A stretch of 64,000 nucleotides of DNA from positions 9,168,001 through 9,232,000 of the forward strand of contig NC_059555.1 in NCBI RefSeq assembly GCF_905220415.1, given 5' to 3'. Every line of letters begins with the position of its first letter. The stretch's first letter is position 1. The notes under the pieces were generated by a model. It made no database searches. It was not told the origin of the DNA and saw nothing but the letters and a program-made list of their open reading frames with translations. This document shows positions 10,010-21,772 of the stretch, piece after piece. Source of the stretch: Colias croceus. Its lineage: Eukaryota > Arthropoda > Insecta > Lepidoptera > Pieridae. Both the position numbers and the translations under genes were made by a program.

Positions 10010-10202
10010 CTCTACCAGGCAACCTGGTATAGTATGTATGAAGTTCGTTTGAAGTTTTTGAGGATCTCTAATTCACAAAAAAAGCTTCTGGACGGATATT
10101 GATGAAACTTTACAGTAATAGAGGTGACACATGAGCTAAGTACAGAAATACTTGGATTAACCCAATTATTCAATTGCAGGTGAAACCGCGCGGCACAGCT
10201 AG
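10010..10202 (+). mobile_element. Diverged Helitron-like element (family B end)
   Basis: Ends TGAAACCGCGCGGCACAGCTAG|T with the hairpin and CTAG arrangement of family B. The left limit is approximate and the body is diverged. Confidence 0.5.
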
Positions 10203-10529
10203 TAAACAAATACCTACACTAAATGCAATCGAACAATGACTATTACATAGATGAAGATCGTAGAGGATTTAATAAAGACTACACGTCTTATATTCCTGAT
10301 TTAATGTGTCATTGGAATTCACGCGGGAAAAACCCCGTTTCAGCTGTTTCCACGTAGGACACGTTACAGATAAAAAAAATGTAGAGCTACGAAGTATTTT
10401 GATTTGGTTATTAAAAATTAAAATATACTTGTAATGATGACGATTATTTGCTTATATAAGGGGTTGCTTCGAAGAGTTATATAGTATAAGAGATCGCTTC
10501 AATCATGAGTCAATATTTGAAACATTTTA

Positions 10530-10620
10530 ATACAAAAATGCGATCATGATCGGGATTCGAACTCATATCTACACTTTTTCTTATCATGGCCACAAGGGAT
10601 GTCTTAGGCAGATTTTATAA
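10530..10620 (-). repeat. tRNA-derived SINE remnant
   Basis: On the - strand a B-box-like GAGTTCGAATCCCGATC occurs near 10549-10565 with little else recognisable. Confidence 0.35.
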
Positions 10621-10846
10621 CAATATACCTACTCTTATTATCACAATATACTCTTAAAATTTGTGCATAAGTAATATATTCTTAAAATTTGTGTTCGGTA
10701 CTTAATAATAAAGCTAAGTTTATAGAGTGCATATACCTCTACGTAGCCACTACAATGCAATGCTGTTGACCAAAAAGGCTAAGAAAATGATGCCAGGTTC
10801 ATAAGCTAACCTATGCTATATTTAGCACACGCCTGTGCCCACATCG

Positions 10847-10870
10847 TGACGTCACGACAACATGACGTCA
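10847..10870. promoter_or_regulatory. Pair of CRE palindromes (TGACGTCA x2)
   Basis: Two perfect 8-bp cAMP-response/bZIP sites, at 10847-10854 and 10863-10870, start 16 bp apart in a locally GC-richer patch (10825-10900). No adjacent gene is recognised, so function is inference from the motif only. Confidence 0.3.
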
Positions 10871-12297
10871 TCTCACGAACTGTGACACAGTGTATTGTTG
10901 TTGTTTAGTGTCCTTTTTCGTAAGTTTCCTTGCGGCTGGAAATTGGAATGATACATGTATTTTTGATTGCAAATATTCAGTATCCAAAGCGTATAACGTC
11001 AATTAACGGTTAATTCGTAATATATAATATCTTTGTCGTCACAAATAACCATGTTCTATATCTATCTATGTATTTTTTAATATGGTATGGTAAAGCTTCG
11101 CACAGTACCTAATCTCATTCTGTGGACTTCATAGTCAGGAACATACGTATTTCCAGCACAAATATTAGATAATTTATTTCATCCCGTTTCTATCTTACTT
11201 TTATTATCTATCAAGCTTTAATATCCAATTTAGAAAGTTGCCTCCTTTCCTTTGCTTATGAAAATTAAAATAGAAAAAAATCTGGCGGGTCTACACGATC
11301 TTTTACTGACAGTAACAGCGCGCTATTGTCAGCGCAGGGACCGGAAACGTATCGTGTCGTCAGTCGTGTGTGTTCCTATGAAAGTCCCATTGTATGCTAA
11401 CTCTACACGCCATTGCTTCACTTGTACTCATTTGTAAATTAATTCATGCATGGAAATGTATTGGGGCTTAGTTAAAGATATGAAAATATTAGGCCATGTT
11501 TTGATTTTTTTTCAGTTGTGTAGGCACGTAACCTACAGAGAACAGTTTAAATGCCTTCTTACCTAGACATAAAAAGGTCTTTTGCTAATGTGTTAAACAG
11601 CTTATGCTAATTGTAAGCCTATTTATTATGCGTAGGCTTATAAATAATAATAAAATACGTATGTTAGTTTACTATCTATAAGGTATGTAATAAATTATTA
11701 TATGGGCCTGTAAAATTTATTATCTGTTGCCTGAAATTAACAAAAATACCGAAAGTCATGCATCATTTTTAATAATAATTTTGGAGGTGGAATTTATACT
11801 ACTTTTGTACCTTAAATTCGCGAAACAAGGCGAATATTATGTAGGTACTATGTTAATATCACATTTTTCAAAGCAATCTTATTATGAACAATCTTATTAT
11901 AATATTATGCTCTTAATGTTCCCAAGCAACATTGTGTATAAAATGTAAAGTATTTTTTTTAAACATTATGTCTTCTTTACTTCAATACGTAAGCTTCGTT
12001 AAAAAATTATATAATTTAGTTTTCGAAGAATCAAGACACAAGAATATAAGCTATTAATTCAGTTATTGCCTTAATTCCCTCCAAGGCTGAGAAGCCATTG
12101 TCAAGCCGATTTTCAGACCTAATAAATCTGTTATCTGACATTTATTACCTAGATGTTATAGCGATGTTATTTCTATGTGATTTTAAATAAAAATAATAAA
12201 ATATATTGCTCTAACTATATAATATTTTGTTATAAACAATTTTTAACTTAAACATAAGTGCTACAAATTTACACAAAGGCTCATCATCTTGCTTTGT
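10871..12297. other. Intergenic sequence
   Basis: A GC-richer patch at 11280-11420 (with CTGACAGTAACAGCGCGCTA and a partial inverted GCTATTGTCAGCGC) looks like a MITE remnant. The rest is AT-rich with no supported feature. Confidence 0.35.
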
Positions 12298-12452
12298 AAA
12301 GTGAAACTTTTATTAGGTACATCGTCTCAAACTTTTTGGTCTGTGTAGCGCATGTCGCGTGACGCACGAAACGTACGATAATTATTGTACAAATACGATA
12401 ATTTTTAGTTAAATGTCTATAAGTAGTGTGAAAAAAAAGTTTCACTTTTACC
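12298..12452. repeat. Family E element
   Basis: AAGTGAAACTTTTATTAGG on the left, inverted AAAAAGTTTCACTTTTACC on the right, with an internal GCGTGACGCACGAAACG patch as in the other copies. Confidence 0.5.
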
Positions 12453-12804
12453 GTTGTTTCATAAAACCACAAAACATTTTTACTTACTTTTAAGTTATTT
12501 AGAAAATGTACCTAGTGTAGGTCCTGTCTTTAGATACTAATAAATTATAATACAAAATAAAGTTATTTCATTTCATCTTATCTTATTGTCATCACGATGT
12601 TTTTCATCACCATTATTCACGCGTGACTTAATTGAATGTCAAGTTTTAACCTCAGTTACAAATATTAATTATTATGTTATTTTTTTTCAAAAATAAAATA
12701 GTATGCAGAGTCCATCTTGACAGCAAGAAAACATCAAATCATTTTTTGTAATCGCTTGTTAAAAATTTAAAGAGCCTCTATGCCAGTAATTAAATATGAT
12801 GCCG

Positions 12805-12925
12805 TGTTAAGGAAACTAAACCTCGATTAGGTCATGGTGGGACACTCTCTTACATTGATGTCCCGTTAAAAGAGTTAACAACGTGTTAAACTAACTAACA
12901 GAGCTTGGTGAAACTGGGCCTAAAA
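12805..12925. repeat. Probable MITE remnant rich in TTAAC/GTTAA
   Basis: Non-coding block with repeated GTTAA and TTAAC steps and a GGTGAAACTGGGCCT end. It resembles interspersed repeats, but no second copy was found in this window. Confidence 0.3.
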
Positions 12926-12964
12926 CCTAGTACATAACATTATTTTAAGTGGCTTATAACAGAA

Positions 12965-13195
12965 CTAGATTTCCACCCGCGGCTTCGCACGCGTCATCAA
13001 AGAAAAACCCGCATAGTTCCAGTTTCTGTGGGATTTCCTGGATAAAAAGTAGCCTATGTTTTATTCTGTGTCTTCAGCTACTTACACACTAAATTTCATT
13101 GGAAACAGTTCAGTAGTGTTTGCGTGAAACAGTAACATACGTCCATCCATCCTCACAAACTTTCGCACTTATAATATTAGTAGGATTATAAAACA
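12965..13195 (-). mobile_element. Non-autonomous Helitron, family A
   Basis: Full-length looking. Reverse orientation from CTAG at 12965-12968 through the hairpin CCCGCGGCTTCGCACGCG to the TC start at 13195. Confidence 0.75.
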
Positions 13196-13877
13196 TTTTC
13201 TAACGACAGATTATTACATAAAGCGGCAGACTACTTGACCGTAATAAAGAACCTCAAAAACTCGATGATTTTATTTTACAAACGCCTCAATTTTAAAGAG
13301 AGGAAATATTTATTTTACGCTGAAGAGCGTTTGAGTTTGACTTTATTTACAAGCATCATTGAACCTTTATCCTTTTACGTATGTATGTTATATACTGAAA
13401 ATCGACTCTGTTTTCACAGTCAAATATAAAAAGCAACAGTTTTTAATTTTACGTATACATTGACTGTGTGTTTTTTTAAATGGTGTCGTTTTTTGGTTTC
13501 ATTTTCTTTAATTTAAATTATGTAACAGGTGATAATGTGTAATTTAATAAGAAATATTAATGCAATTAACTTTGTTTCTCATGTGACTTTTGTGTGAATA
13601 AGAACAGTGTTTCTATAGTTCTACAGCCATTGTATTGTTTTAAAAAAAAAAAATATTTTTTTTTTCATATTCGTGTCCTAATAGTTTGAATAAAGTATTT
13701 ATTTTTGCTCTAAGTAGCTTAATAGATCATTAAAACATGTATAGAATTTTGTAGCGAATTTCTAAGTATTCATATAAGAGCAGTTAATGTAATTATTAAA
13801 ATCCTAGGCCGATAAGTGAATCACAGTATATTTTAAGATAAATTGTATTTTTATACGTATAAGTAATTTATTTATTA
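13196..13877. other. AT-rich intergenic sequence
   Basis: Nothing recognised; poly-A and poly-T runs at 13640-13666. Confidence 0.4.
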
Positions 13878-14076
13878 CTAGCTTTCCGCCCGCGGCATCG
13901 CCCGCGTTTTCATGGAAAAACCCACATAGTTCCCGTTCCCGTGGGAGTACTGAGACAAAATCTATCTAATGTGTATTTTATTGTAATCGGTTCAGTAGTA
14001 TATACGTGAAAGAGTAACAAACATACATGCACATACATCCTCACATTAACTTTCGCATTTATAATATTAGTTAGGA
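13878..14076 (-). mobile_element. Non-autonomous Helitron, family A
   Basis: CTAG at 13878, hairpin CCCGCGGCATCGCCCGCG, TC start (as GGA) at 14076. Confidence 0.75.
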
Positions 14077-14619
14077 TTATTATAGTAGTATAGTATATTT
14101 AAAACTTAGGTAGGTATTAGCCACATGCTTTCATTTATTTTATTATAATATTTATTAGGTTAATCCAGGCAGAGTTACATTACAATCAGTTCAGCCGTTC
14201 TCGAGTAATAAATGGTGTCTCTATACTCTACTCTATTTTATTTATTATAAATGATTGTAGATTTTTCATTATTTCTATTGTTCTATAGTATTTATTATCT
14301 GCCGTCGCTTCGAAAGTCTTGAAAATCTTTTCTTTTTAAAATGTAGAGTAGGTACTTATTAATATTACCCTTGAAGACGAATAAAAATAACAACTCGGTT
14401 AGGCTCTAAGAGCCGGTTGATCATTTATTTGTAAGAAAAAGGCCACGAAAAAGGTTTGGCTTTGAATAAATAAAACATTTGGGTGCTATTTATTATGTGA
14501 GTTTTATGTAAGTAGGTAGGTGGTAAATGTTAATAATAGGTAATGACGATTCAAAAGTGCTTCAGAAGTCTAATTGAATAAATAAATGTTTGATTTTTTT
14601 AACCTTATGTAAAATAAGA
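14077..14619. other. AT-rich intergenic sequence
   Basis: No supported feature. Confidence 0.4.
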
Positions 14620-14844
14620 CTAGCCTTCCGCCCGCGGCTTCGTCCGCGTTTTCAAAGAAAAACCCGCATAGTTCCCGTTCCCGTGGGATTTCCGGGATAA
14701 AACATACCCTATGTGTTAATCCAAGTTACCCTCTATATGTGTGCTAAATTTTATTGTAATCGGTTCAGTAGTATTTGCGTGAAAGAGTAACAAACACACA
14801 CACACACATCCTCACAAACTTTCACATTTATAATATTAGTAGGA
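14620..14844 (-). mobile_element. Non-autonomous Helitron, family A
   Basis: CTAG at 14620-14623, hairpin CCCGCGGCTTCGTCCGCG, internal (CA)n run at 14793-14807, TC start at 14844. It has the same order of blocks as 46190-46399, which also expanded a (CA)n at the same place. Confidence 0.8.
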
Positions 14845-15519
14845 TTTTTTTTTAGTTTATAATATCTAAAATGGTATGTTATTAATAGTGCAATCTATAA
14901 AACTTATATACTGATTTCAACTCTGCCGCATTGCGGTTGAAACGGTGCAAATGAACATTTTTAATTTGTCAGGATTCGTTTCACTATCGGGTAAAGAATT
15001 TTTATGAAAAAACATTTTTTCACACGACACTTTTGATATGAGAGTGCTCTTGGGAGAAATTTTTTTTAAAATAAATGTGTATTTTATTTAAAGAATGACT
15101 TCAGGGAATAATTTTGAATAAAACAAAATTTTAAATAGGTTTTTGGTTCGTGTTGAAATTATAAAAATTCTTGAAATATTTCTTGTGGAAGTCTCAATAA
15201 ATTTTTAATCGCTTATTATCTAAGCATTTAAGACCATTAATAATATCTGTTATAGGGTTGTCGGAAGATATTAGTTTATATTTTAAAGATTTATATCCTA
15301 AAGTTATGTATATATATATTATAGCAAATGTTTGGAAAGAATAAAAAATGAAACTGTTTCAGAATTTGTTTATGTAGAGTTGTTTAAAACTGGAAGAGAA
15401 AGAATAACTTCGATTTTTTTATAACTATATATAAGAAATGATTGCATCCATTAAATTAAAACTACATAATTTCAAAGTATGTAACTTTCTTCGTCTTTAT
15501 CTGACTTCTTCATCGCCAA
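14845..15519. other. AT-rich intergenic sequence
   Basis: No supported feature. Confidence 0.4.
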
Positions 15520-15753
15520 TCTATCTATATATTATAAAGGCGAAAGTTTGTAAGTATGGATGTATGGATGTATGGATGTTTGTTACTCTTTCACGTAAAA
15601 ACTACTGAACCGATTACAATGAAATTTAGCACACATATAGAGGGTAACTTGGATTAACACATAGCATAGTTTTTATCCAGGAATTCCCACGGGAACGGGA
15701 ACTATGCCGGTTTTCCTTTGCAAACGCGGGCGAAGCCGCGGGCGGAAATCTAG
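15520..15753 (+). mobile_element. Non-autonomous Helitron, family A, complete ends
   Basis: A|TCTATCTATATATTATAAAG at the left, then the family body. The right end has GCGGGCGAAGCCGCGG as a hairpin about 10 bases before CTAG|T (15750-15753). This is the clearest copy for the Helitron interpretation. Confidence 0.8.
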
Positions 15754-15863
15754 TAAATTATAACTTTCTATAAGTTTCTCAACTCCAAATTAAGTTTTTA
15801 AATTAAAATTGGACCCACGGGCCACGACAGCATTTAGCAATTCCGAACCGCTAGACAATACCT

Positions 15864-18140
15864 GAATGAATGAATGAATGAATGAATACTTTATTTGCAC
15901 CAGTAACAAAATAATAACAAAAAAACACAGAAAATAGAAAAAAAGTACAAAAAGGCGGCCTTATCGCTAATACAGCGATCTCTTCCAGGCAACCTTAGGT
16001 CAAGGATCATGAGAATTACGTAATATATTGAGGTCGATGGTGCACAACACAATTTATAATAAAATTATACATATATACACATAAGAATATACTATACATA
16101 GTTAAATAAATGAGTATACTACATATTAAAATAATATACATATACACACAAATATACATTTCATAAAGATAAATAGTAATTATATACTTGCTTTTTGAAC
16201 TCATTCAGTGTCTCAGCTCTTCTGATACTGTCGGGCAGACTGTTCCACAGCTTGATAGCACGAACCGTAAAGGAGCTATCATAGAAATTAGATCTATGAA
16301 CAGGAACATACAACAGGAGTTTATTAAAGGATCGTGGGGAACGGGTGGAGGAGCTCAAGAATTGGAAATTACTTTTTAGGTAGGAAGGCGTGTTTGGACA
16401 GAAAAGGATGCAGTACAAAAGGTTAAGGATATGAGAGTCCCGGCGGAGTCTGACAGGGAGCCACTTGAGTCTTGTGCGGTATTCACTAATGTGATCATAT
16501 TTACGTAGACCAAAAATAAATCTCACACAGAAGTTCTGGAGACGCTCAAGACTATCAAGTTGGAATTGGAGGAGATCAGGATAGGAGACATCTGCGTAGT
16601 CAAACAGGGATAGGAGAAGGGACTGAGCAAGAGCAATTTTAGTGGGAATAGGTAGAAAGTTTCGGAGTCGTCTGAGAGAGCCAGCTGCTGCAAATACTTT
16701 TTTCCTCAGTTCTTTAATTTGATTTGTCCACGAAAGAGTTTCGTCAATAAAAACACCAAGACTCTTAACGGTGGAGCTGTATGGAATGTCAGTGTTATTT
16801 ATGCAAACTTTAGGCATAGAGGACCAATCAATTTTAGATATAAGCGACTGACTCCCAATAATAATCACCTGCGATTTTTTCGGATTAATGCATAGACCAT
16901 GGTCGCGGCTCCAATTACTAATGGTACGTAAATCATCATTCATGAGTGCTACTTTCCCACTTAGGTCTTCAAGTGATGAATGACAATAAATTTGCAAATC
17001 GTCCGCGTACATATGGTAGAGACCGGAAATATTCGAAGCAATGGAGTTGATAAATAAGGAAAAAAGAAGGGGAGACAGCACACTACCCTGAGGAACGCCA
17101 GAAGTAATATCAGACCAGGATGAGTAACACTCGTCCAGTAGAATGCGCTGCCGGCGGCCCCCGAGATAGCTGCTAAACCAATTAATCACTGCCGGTGACA
17201 TGTTAAAAGAAACGCGTAGCAAGCTCAACAAAACATCGTGATCAACTGTGTTAAACGCGTTACTAAAGTCAAGTAGTGTAAGTATTGTGAGCTGCCTTTT
17301 GTCCATACTCAGTCTAATATCGTCTGTGATCTTGACTAACGCAGTGGCCGTACTATGACCCGGACGGAAACCGGACTGGAAAGGATTGAGAAGGTTGTTT
17401 TTGTTAAGGAATCTTGAGAGTTGCTGCTGTACTAACCGCTCTAAGACTTTCGAAAGGAAAGGTAATATAGATATAGGACGAAAATCGGAGAGGGTAGAAG
17501 GATTTTTAGATTTGGGGAGAGGGATTATATTAGCGCTTTTCCACGAATGAGGAAAAGTACTTGAAGAGATGGAAAAATTGAGGATATCGGTTATAACAGG
17601 AGCGATCAGATCAAGGATGGGGATGATCATATTACGACCAATGCAATCAACGCCTACAGCCTTAGAAGTGATGGACAAAATGTTCTTTTTAACGTCGGCG
17701 ACAGAGAATTGGCTAATATGGAAAGGCGGAAAGGGTGGAGTAGGTTTAGATGAAAGAGAATCAAGTGTCTTGTGTTTACAAAGAGGATCGAATACAAAGG
17801 AGGGTGAGGAAAAGTGTTTATTAAGGTCGTTAATGGAAATGCTATTGGGAATTTCGGTTTTACAGGAAGATTTACCAACTCCAAGGGTCTTCAAAAATTT
17901 CCAGACTCTAGCCGAATCTCCATTCTGCACAGATTCGTGTATGTAGCGTTTTTGAGCGTCTCTGCACATAGTGTTGCAGCGATTACGTATTTTCTTGAAT
18001 TCTTCACGATACCTACAATAAATTCCAACAAAATTCGGAGGGTTGTCATCCCTATACCAAAGGCTTTGTCCGCATGCGCCAATCGCTCCTAGACTCGCCT
18101 CCTGCCAGTCAGCTGTCCGACATAGACGGCATTTCGCGTT
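15864..18140 (-). mobile_element. 5'-truncated non-LTR retrotransposon with (ATTC)n tail
   Basis: The - strand LINE ends at low coordinates in GTGCAAATAAAGT followed by about five ATTC units (15864-15890), a microsatellite 3' end typical of CR1/Jockey-group LINEs. The frame upstream of the annotated ORF remains readable to about 18125, after which homology is lost, implying 5' truncation within or before the endonuclease-RT linker. A second copy of the same tail occurs at 57808-57900. Confidence 0.85.
16161..17969 (-). CDS. Reverse transcriptase of CR1-like LINE, intact 602-residue frame
   Basis: No stop or frameshift in 602 residues. The RT blocks are in order: FRPISILPFLSKVLERL at about 163-179, FRPGHST at 201-207, first catalytic Asp in LDFSNAFNT at 233-241, GVPQGSVLSP at 291-300 and YADD (catalytic pair) at 321-324. 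A thumb/C-terminal region with LKWLPVRLRRD and KLWNSLPDSIR motifs, typical of the CR1/L2/Daphne group, follows. The N-terminal endonuclease is missing, so the true protein started further upstream. The enzyme would copy its own RNA at a nicked target. The uninterrupted frame suggests recent insertion. The open frames on the + strand over this region are antisense shadows. Confidence 0.88.
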   Translation of the reverse strand: MCRDAQKRYIHESVQNGDSARVWKFLKTLGVGKSSCKTEIPNSISINDLNKHFSSPSFVFDPLCKHKTLDSLSSKPTPPFPPFHISQFSVADVKKNILSITSKAVGVDCIGRNMIIPILDLIAPVITDILNFSISSSTFPHSWKSANIIPLPKSKNPSTLSDFRPISILPFLSKVLERLVQQQLSRFLNKNNLLNPFQSGFRPGHSTATALVKITDDIRLSMDKRQLTILTLLDFSNAFNTVDHDVLLSLLRVSFNMSPAVINWFSSYLGGRRQRILLDECYSSWSDITSGVPQGSVLSPLLFSLFINSIASNISGLYHMYADDLQIYCHSSLEDLSGKVALMNDDLRTISNWSRDHGLCINPKKSQVIIIGSQSLISKIDWSSMPKVCINNTDIPYSSTVKSLGVFIDETLSWTNQIKELRKKVFAAAGSLRRLRNFLPIPTKIALAQSLLLSLFDYADVSYPDLLQFQLDSLERLQNFCVRFIFGLRKYDHISEYRTRLKWLPVRLRRDSHILNLLYCILFCPNTPSYLKSNFQFLSSSTRSPRSFNKLLLYVPVHRSNFYDSSFTVRAIKLWNSLPDSIRRAETLNEFKKQVYNYYLSL

Positions 18141-20362
18141 TCATTTAAAAAAAATAATCGAAACATTTATAAAAGCTATAGATACAAAATGCCATAGATT
18201 ATAAATAATTATAGATTAATAATACAGATTATACAGAGTTGTTTAGTTTTAAGTGTAAGTGAGTGAAGTGTCTGAACACGTTGTGTAGACTGTTGTGATT
18301 TATAAGTTCCTTGAAGGTAGGTTTAGCGGATCCATAACGTTTGATGCTTATTGTACCTACGTGAATAGCTTCTTAGCTTTCATGGTAGAGTTGATTTCCT
18401 ACAATAAAGTTTTGAGGAATTAAAAGTATGAAATAGATTGTACCTATTGTTTCTTGTTTTTATTTATCATCTATATAATATTACTATAGAGATATAGAGA
18501 TAAAAAATAGTTAAAATTTTTATTATAATTGTGTAATAAAAGGCACATTTTAAAAGAGCTTTTTTTGTTCATTAAAGAATGTTGGAATATTATTTTTAAT
18601 AAAGTTTGTTTACATAATATTGATACGTATCTAAATCTAATTCGATGCGATTAAAATTCCGTAAGCTATTAGGTTTATCTTTAATATCTACGTAATAGAT
18701 AAGAGCTAACTAACAAATAATACCTACTTTGATATAGTCTTTCAGCTGTATCTGCGAACGTTTTGCCAACAGGACACCTCTATGATTTATAAAAACAGTT
18801 CACGACCATCTCAGCATATTCACAAAATTTCATAAAAATCGGTAGAGCCGTTTCAGATGAGTTTGGTTATAAACAGGCACAGTCAGTTCTTGGGTTCGAT
18901 TCCTAGTACCTAAAGGCTAAATGTAAAAGGGTACCTTTATCATAAATTCATAAATGGGTATACCTAAATAAATATAAATGTATATATTTCCTAATTTAAA
19001 TCAATCGTATCGAATTAAGATGCTTTGATAGAAGCAGGATACAAAAATCTTTAATTTATAAAGGAATCGTTTAAAGGTTTGTTTTTATTACATTTTAAGC
19101 TGAATCTTTGCCACAAAGGCACGTTTATAAATAAAAAATCCGGTCAAGTGCGAGTTTTCGCTTACTCTGGGTTCCGTATTAAAAATAATATACTATTATA
19201 ATAAAAGCTACAAAAGTTTAACGAATTTACGAAGAAGCTAATTTCAACTGAGACTAAGTAATATAGATATTAATATATAAAATATAATAATTAATACATA
19301 TAAGGATTATATTATACTGCATACACAAGAGTTTTTCTCTCGTAGAGTTTAGTTCTCCAGTATAGCAATGTTAGTAGGGAATATGAAAAATGGTTTGAAA
19401 ATTAGGTATTTTCTGAGGTCTGGACCATCTTCCAACCACTGATTTCGATTGCAGTCGGATGCTTTGAACTCTGAGTCACATTTGCATATGTGTATGAAAA
19501 TTAAATAAATTTTATACGGAACCCTAAGATATTTAAACGCCATTTAACATCACCAGGTAGTCACCCCACATCGCGTGAAAAACGTCTTTGTGTGAAAACA
19601 ATGGGTTTTTTAGCGTTCGATAAATCGGGTTAAACTGTGATAAGATATTTCATAGCTAATAGTTTTATTTTTTTAAGAATATCTTTTAGTCCAAGATTGC
19701 AATTTGTCTGACTGATTAAATATAACATTGTAATGGTTATCTTAATAACATATCCAAAAATCAGACCTTTAAAAATAAATTAAGTTCATTTATTATTATT
19801 AGAGCTTTAAAACGTCTGATAAAAGTTTTGGCTCAGGTGGCGAAGGTGTCACCGGTAGAGCTCCACAAATATTCAGATATTAAAAAGTACACTAGAGACT
19901 ACTGTGAACCAAAACTTATATGCTTTAGAAAATAAGTTGTGTCTTACGGTTCTCGGATCTTACTCTATTTTTCAGTAATACTAGCCACTTTACTAGGCTT
20001 TACATGTGTCTATGTCATCTATCTGTAATGTAGCATTTTTACTGAATAAATTTACGAGTCCGTTAGGTTTATTTCTACAAAACATAAATTGTAATTGATA
20101 ATAATTGCAAAATGATTCGATTTATTTTTAAGTTGACTAAGCATTTTTTGGCATAATATTGACAAAAATATATGATGGTAAGTTGTTCGTAAAATATAAT
20201 ACTCTTCTTGATAAAATTCCATCTGAATTCTAATAAGAATCTAATATTATCTATCTGATAATTTAACCTATTTTTATTAATATTACCTAAAAGCTATTTC
20301 TAAGCGCTCTATATTTTTTGTAAGCAATCTCGGCACAAGTCGTGTGAAGCCAGGGCAAACAG
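18141..20362. other. AT-rich intergenic sequence with small repeat fragments
   Basis: Contains a B-box-like GGGTTCGATTCC near 18893 and a short ATCCGGTCAAGTGCGAG / GGGTTCCGTATT block at 19138-19182, both parts of interspersed repeats. No gene supported. Confidence 0.35.
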
Positions 20363-20366
20363 CTAG
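20328..20366 (+). repeat. Helitron 3' end remnant
   Basis: GGCAAACAGCTAG|T end with a preceding weak hairpin; the body is lost. Confidence 0.35.
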
Positions 20367-20574
20367 TATAAATCATTGAGTATTAAATAGACGAGAGAAA
20401 TAGGGGCAATAGTTAATGCTATAAGTTTAATGTCCGCAAACCGCCGGCCATAAAGTAGAATTAATGGTTAATCCTTTACGCTCTATTTAACTTTGAGACA
20501 GGGTTGAGGCAGGGTTTAAGTACGCAGAAACACGACAAACCTCGCATGCTTATTTTATGTAATACTAGCGGTCC

Positions 20575-20738
20575 GCCCCGGCTTCGCCCGTGGTACGTGT
20601 TTACGTTAACTCTCCATAAGAACTATCCTCGAACATCAAGGAATATTATAAAAAATTAATGAACGAAATCCGTTCAGCCGTTCTCTAGTTATGCGCTTAC
20701 CAACATACCTATTTTGCGATTAATTTTTATATTATAGA
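20575..20738 (-). mobile_element. Non-autonomous Helitron, family D
   Basis: CTAG at 20575-20578 followed by CGGTCCGCCCCGGCTTCGCC. The TC start (as GA) is at 20737-20738, directly against the CTAG of the next element. Confidence 0.65.
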
Positions 20739-20905
20739 CTAGCTGCTCCGCGCGGTTTCACCCCCGTGGCTCCACCCCTATAGGTCGTAACGTGATGATA
20801 TATAGCCTAGATAAATGGGCTATCTAACACCGAAAAAATTTTTTCAAATCGGACCAACAGTTCCTGAATTGTTTCGCGTTCAAACAAACTCTTTAGCTAC
20901 ATATA
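20739..20905 (-). mobile_element. Non-autonomous Helitron, family B, abutting family D
   Basis: CTAG at 20739-20742 with CGCGCGGTTTCACCCCCGTGG, then ATGGGCTATCTAACACCG typical of family B reversed. The far end is decayed. Confidence 0.65.
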
Positions 20906-21242
20906 TTATTCCATTTAAATTACTTTGATTAATATGTGGTACTTATGGGGTTATATATTTATTTATTAGGTAGGTATATAAAAATAGGTACCACATTACC
21001 TAATACCTTTTGATATTTCTTTAAATAACTACCTACTAAGTTTGTTTTGATAAAATCTATTTTTAGGGTTAGGCTGAAACCAAGGTTCGTGCCTAGATAG
21101 AAAGATCGATTTTCTATTTATATTGTTGGATATTATTGTGTACTATTTATATAATATTATAATATAATATTATGTAATAATGATTTAGTGGCAAAAATGT
21201 TTTTTATTCCTTCTAATTCCAGAATCCAGTGTTTATAAATTA

Positions 21243-21469
21243 CTAGATTTCCATCCGCGGCTTCACCCGTGTTTCAAAGAAAAACCGGCATATTTCCCGT
21301 CCCTGTAAGATTTCCGGGATAAAAAGTAGCCTCTGTCTTATTCTAGGTCTTCAGCTACAATCTACATACATACCAAATTTCTTTGTAATCGGTTTAGTAG
21401 TATTTGCGTGAAAGAGTAATAAACAAACATCCATCCTCACAAACTTTCGCATTTACAATGTCAGTAGGA
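21243..21469 (-). mobile_element. Non-autonomous Helitron, family A
   Basis: CTAG at 21243, ATCCGCGGCTTCACCCG hairpin region, TC start near 21469. Confidence 0.7.
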
Positions 21470-21687
21470 CTATTGAAATTGAGTTATCTGATTACATAAA
21501 TTTTTGTTATCAGTGTTATCAGCGACATCTAGTGTAGATTTAAGAAAAGCTTATCTAACTGAAAACTTGCAGATTGTACAATTTTACAGTAAACAACCAA
21601 AAAAGAAATTATATAAGTTTTTGTGTATTGTAAAAAGTATTAAATAATTAAGATTTTCTTTAAAAAAAAATAAAAAGAGTTTTTCCA

Positions 21688-21760
21688 CGACCCTGCCAGG
21701 ATTCGAACCTGGAATCTTCTGATCCGTAGTCAGACGCGTTATCCGTTGCGCCACAGGGCC
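21688..21760 (-). tRNA. tRNA-Arg (anticodon ACG)
   Basis: 73-nt cloverleaf on the - strand. The acceptor stem GGCCCTG pairs with CAGGGTC (one G-T pair) plus a G discriminator. The anticodon stem TCTGA/TCAGA closes the loop CTACGGA, placing ACG at 34-36 with T at 33. The T arm CCAGG-TTCGAAT-CCTGG is perfect. A and B boxes are intact (TGGCGCAACGG; GGTTCGAATCC) and a TTTTT terminator follows within about 15 bases. ACG (read as inosine-CG) decodes CGU/CGC/CGA. It is an isolated single gene, probably functional. The open frame at 21584-21772 merely reads through it. Confidence 0.95.
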
Positions 21761-21772
21761 GATATGCTTCAT

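Noticed and set aside
11252..11437. 61-codon + strand frame with a GC-richer middle
   Set aside because: The middle has an imperfect inverted repeat (CTGACAG...CTATTGTCAG) and looks like a MITE remnant, with no protein features.
12965..15753. Regularly recurring similar blocks (A copies) considered as a repeat array such as CRISPR
   Set aside because: Unequal spacing, mixed orientation and 150-230-bp mobile elements in a eukaryotic genome; they are dispersed Helitrons.
17569..18092. Frames on both strands overlapping the start of the LINE
   Set aside because: Shadows of the reverse-transcriptase frame; the RT motifs lie in the 16161-17969 frame.
21584..21772. 62-codon frame on the - strand
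   Set aside because: It translates through the tRNA-Arg gene, a common artefact.
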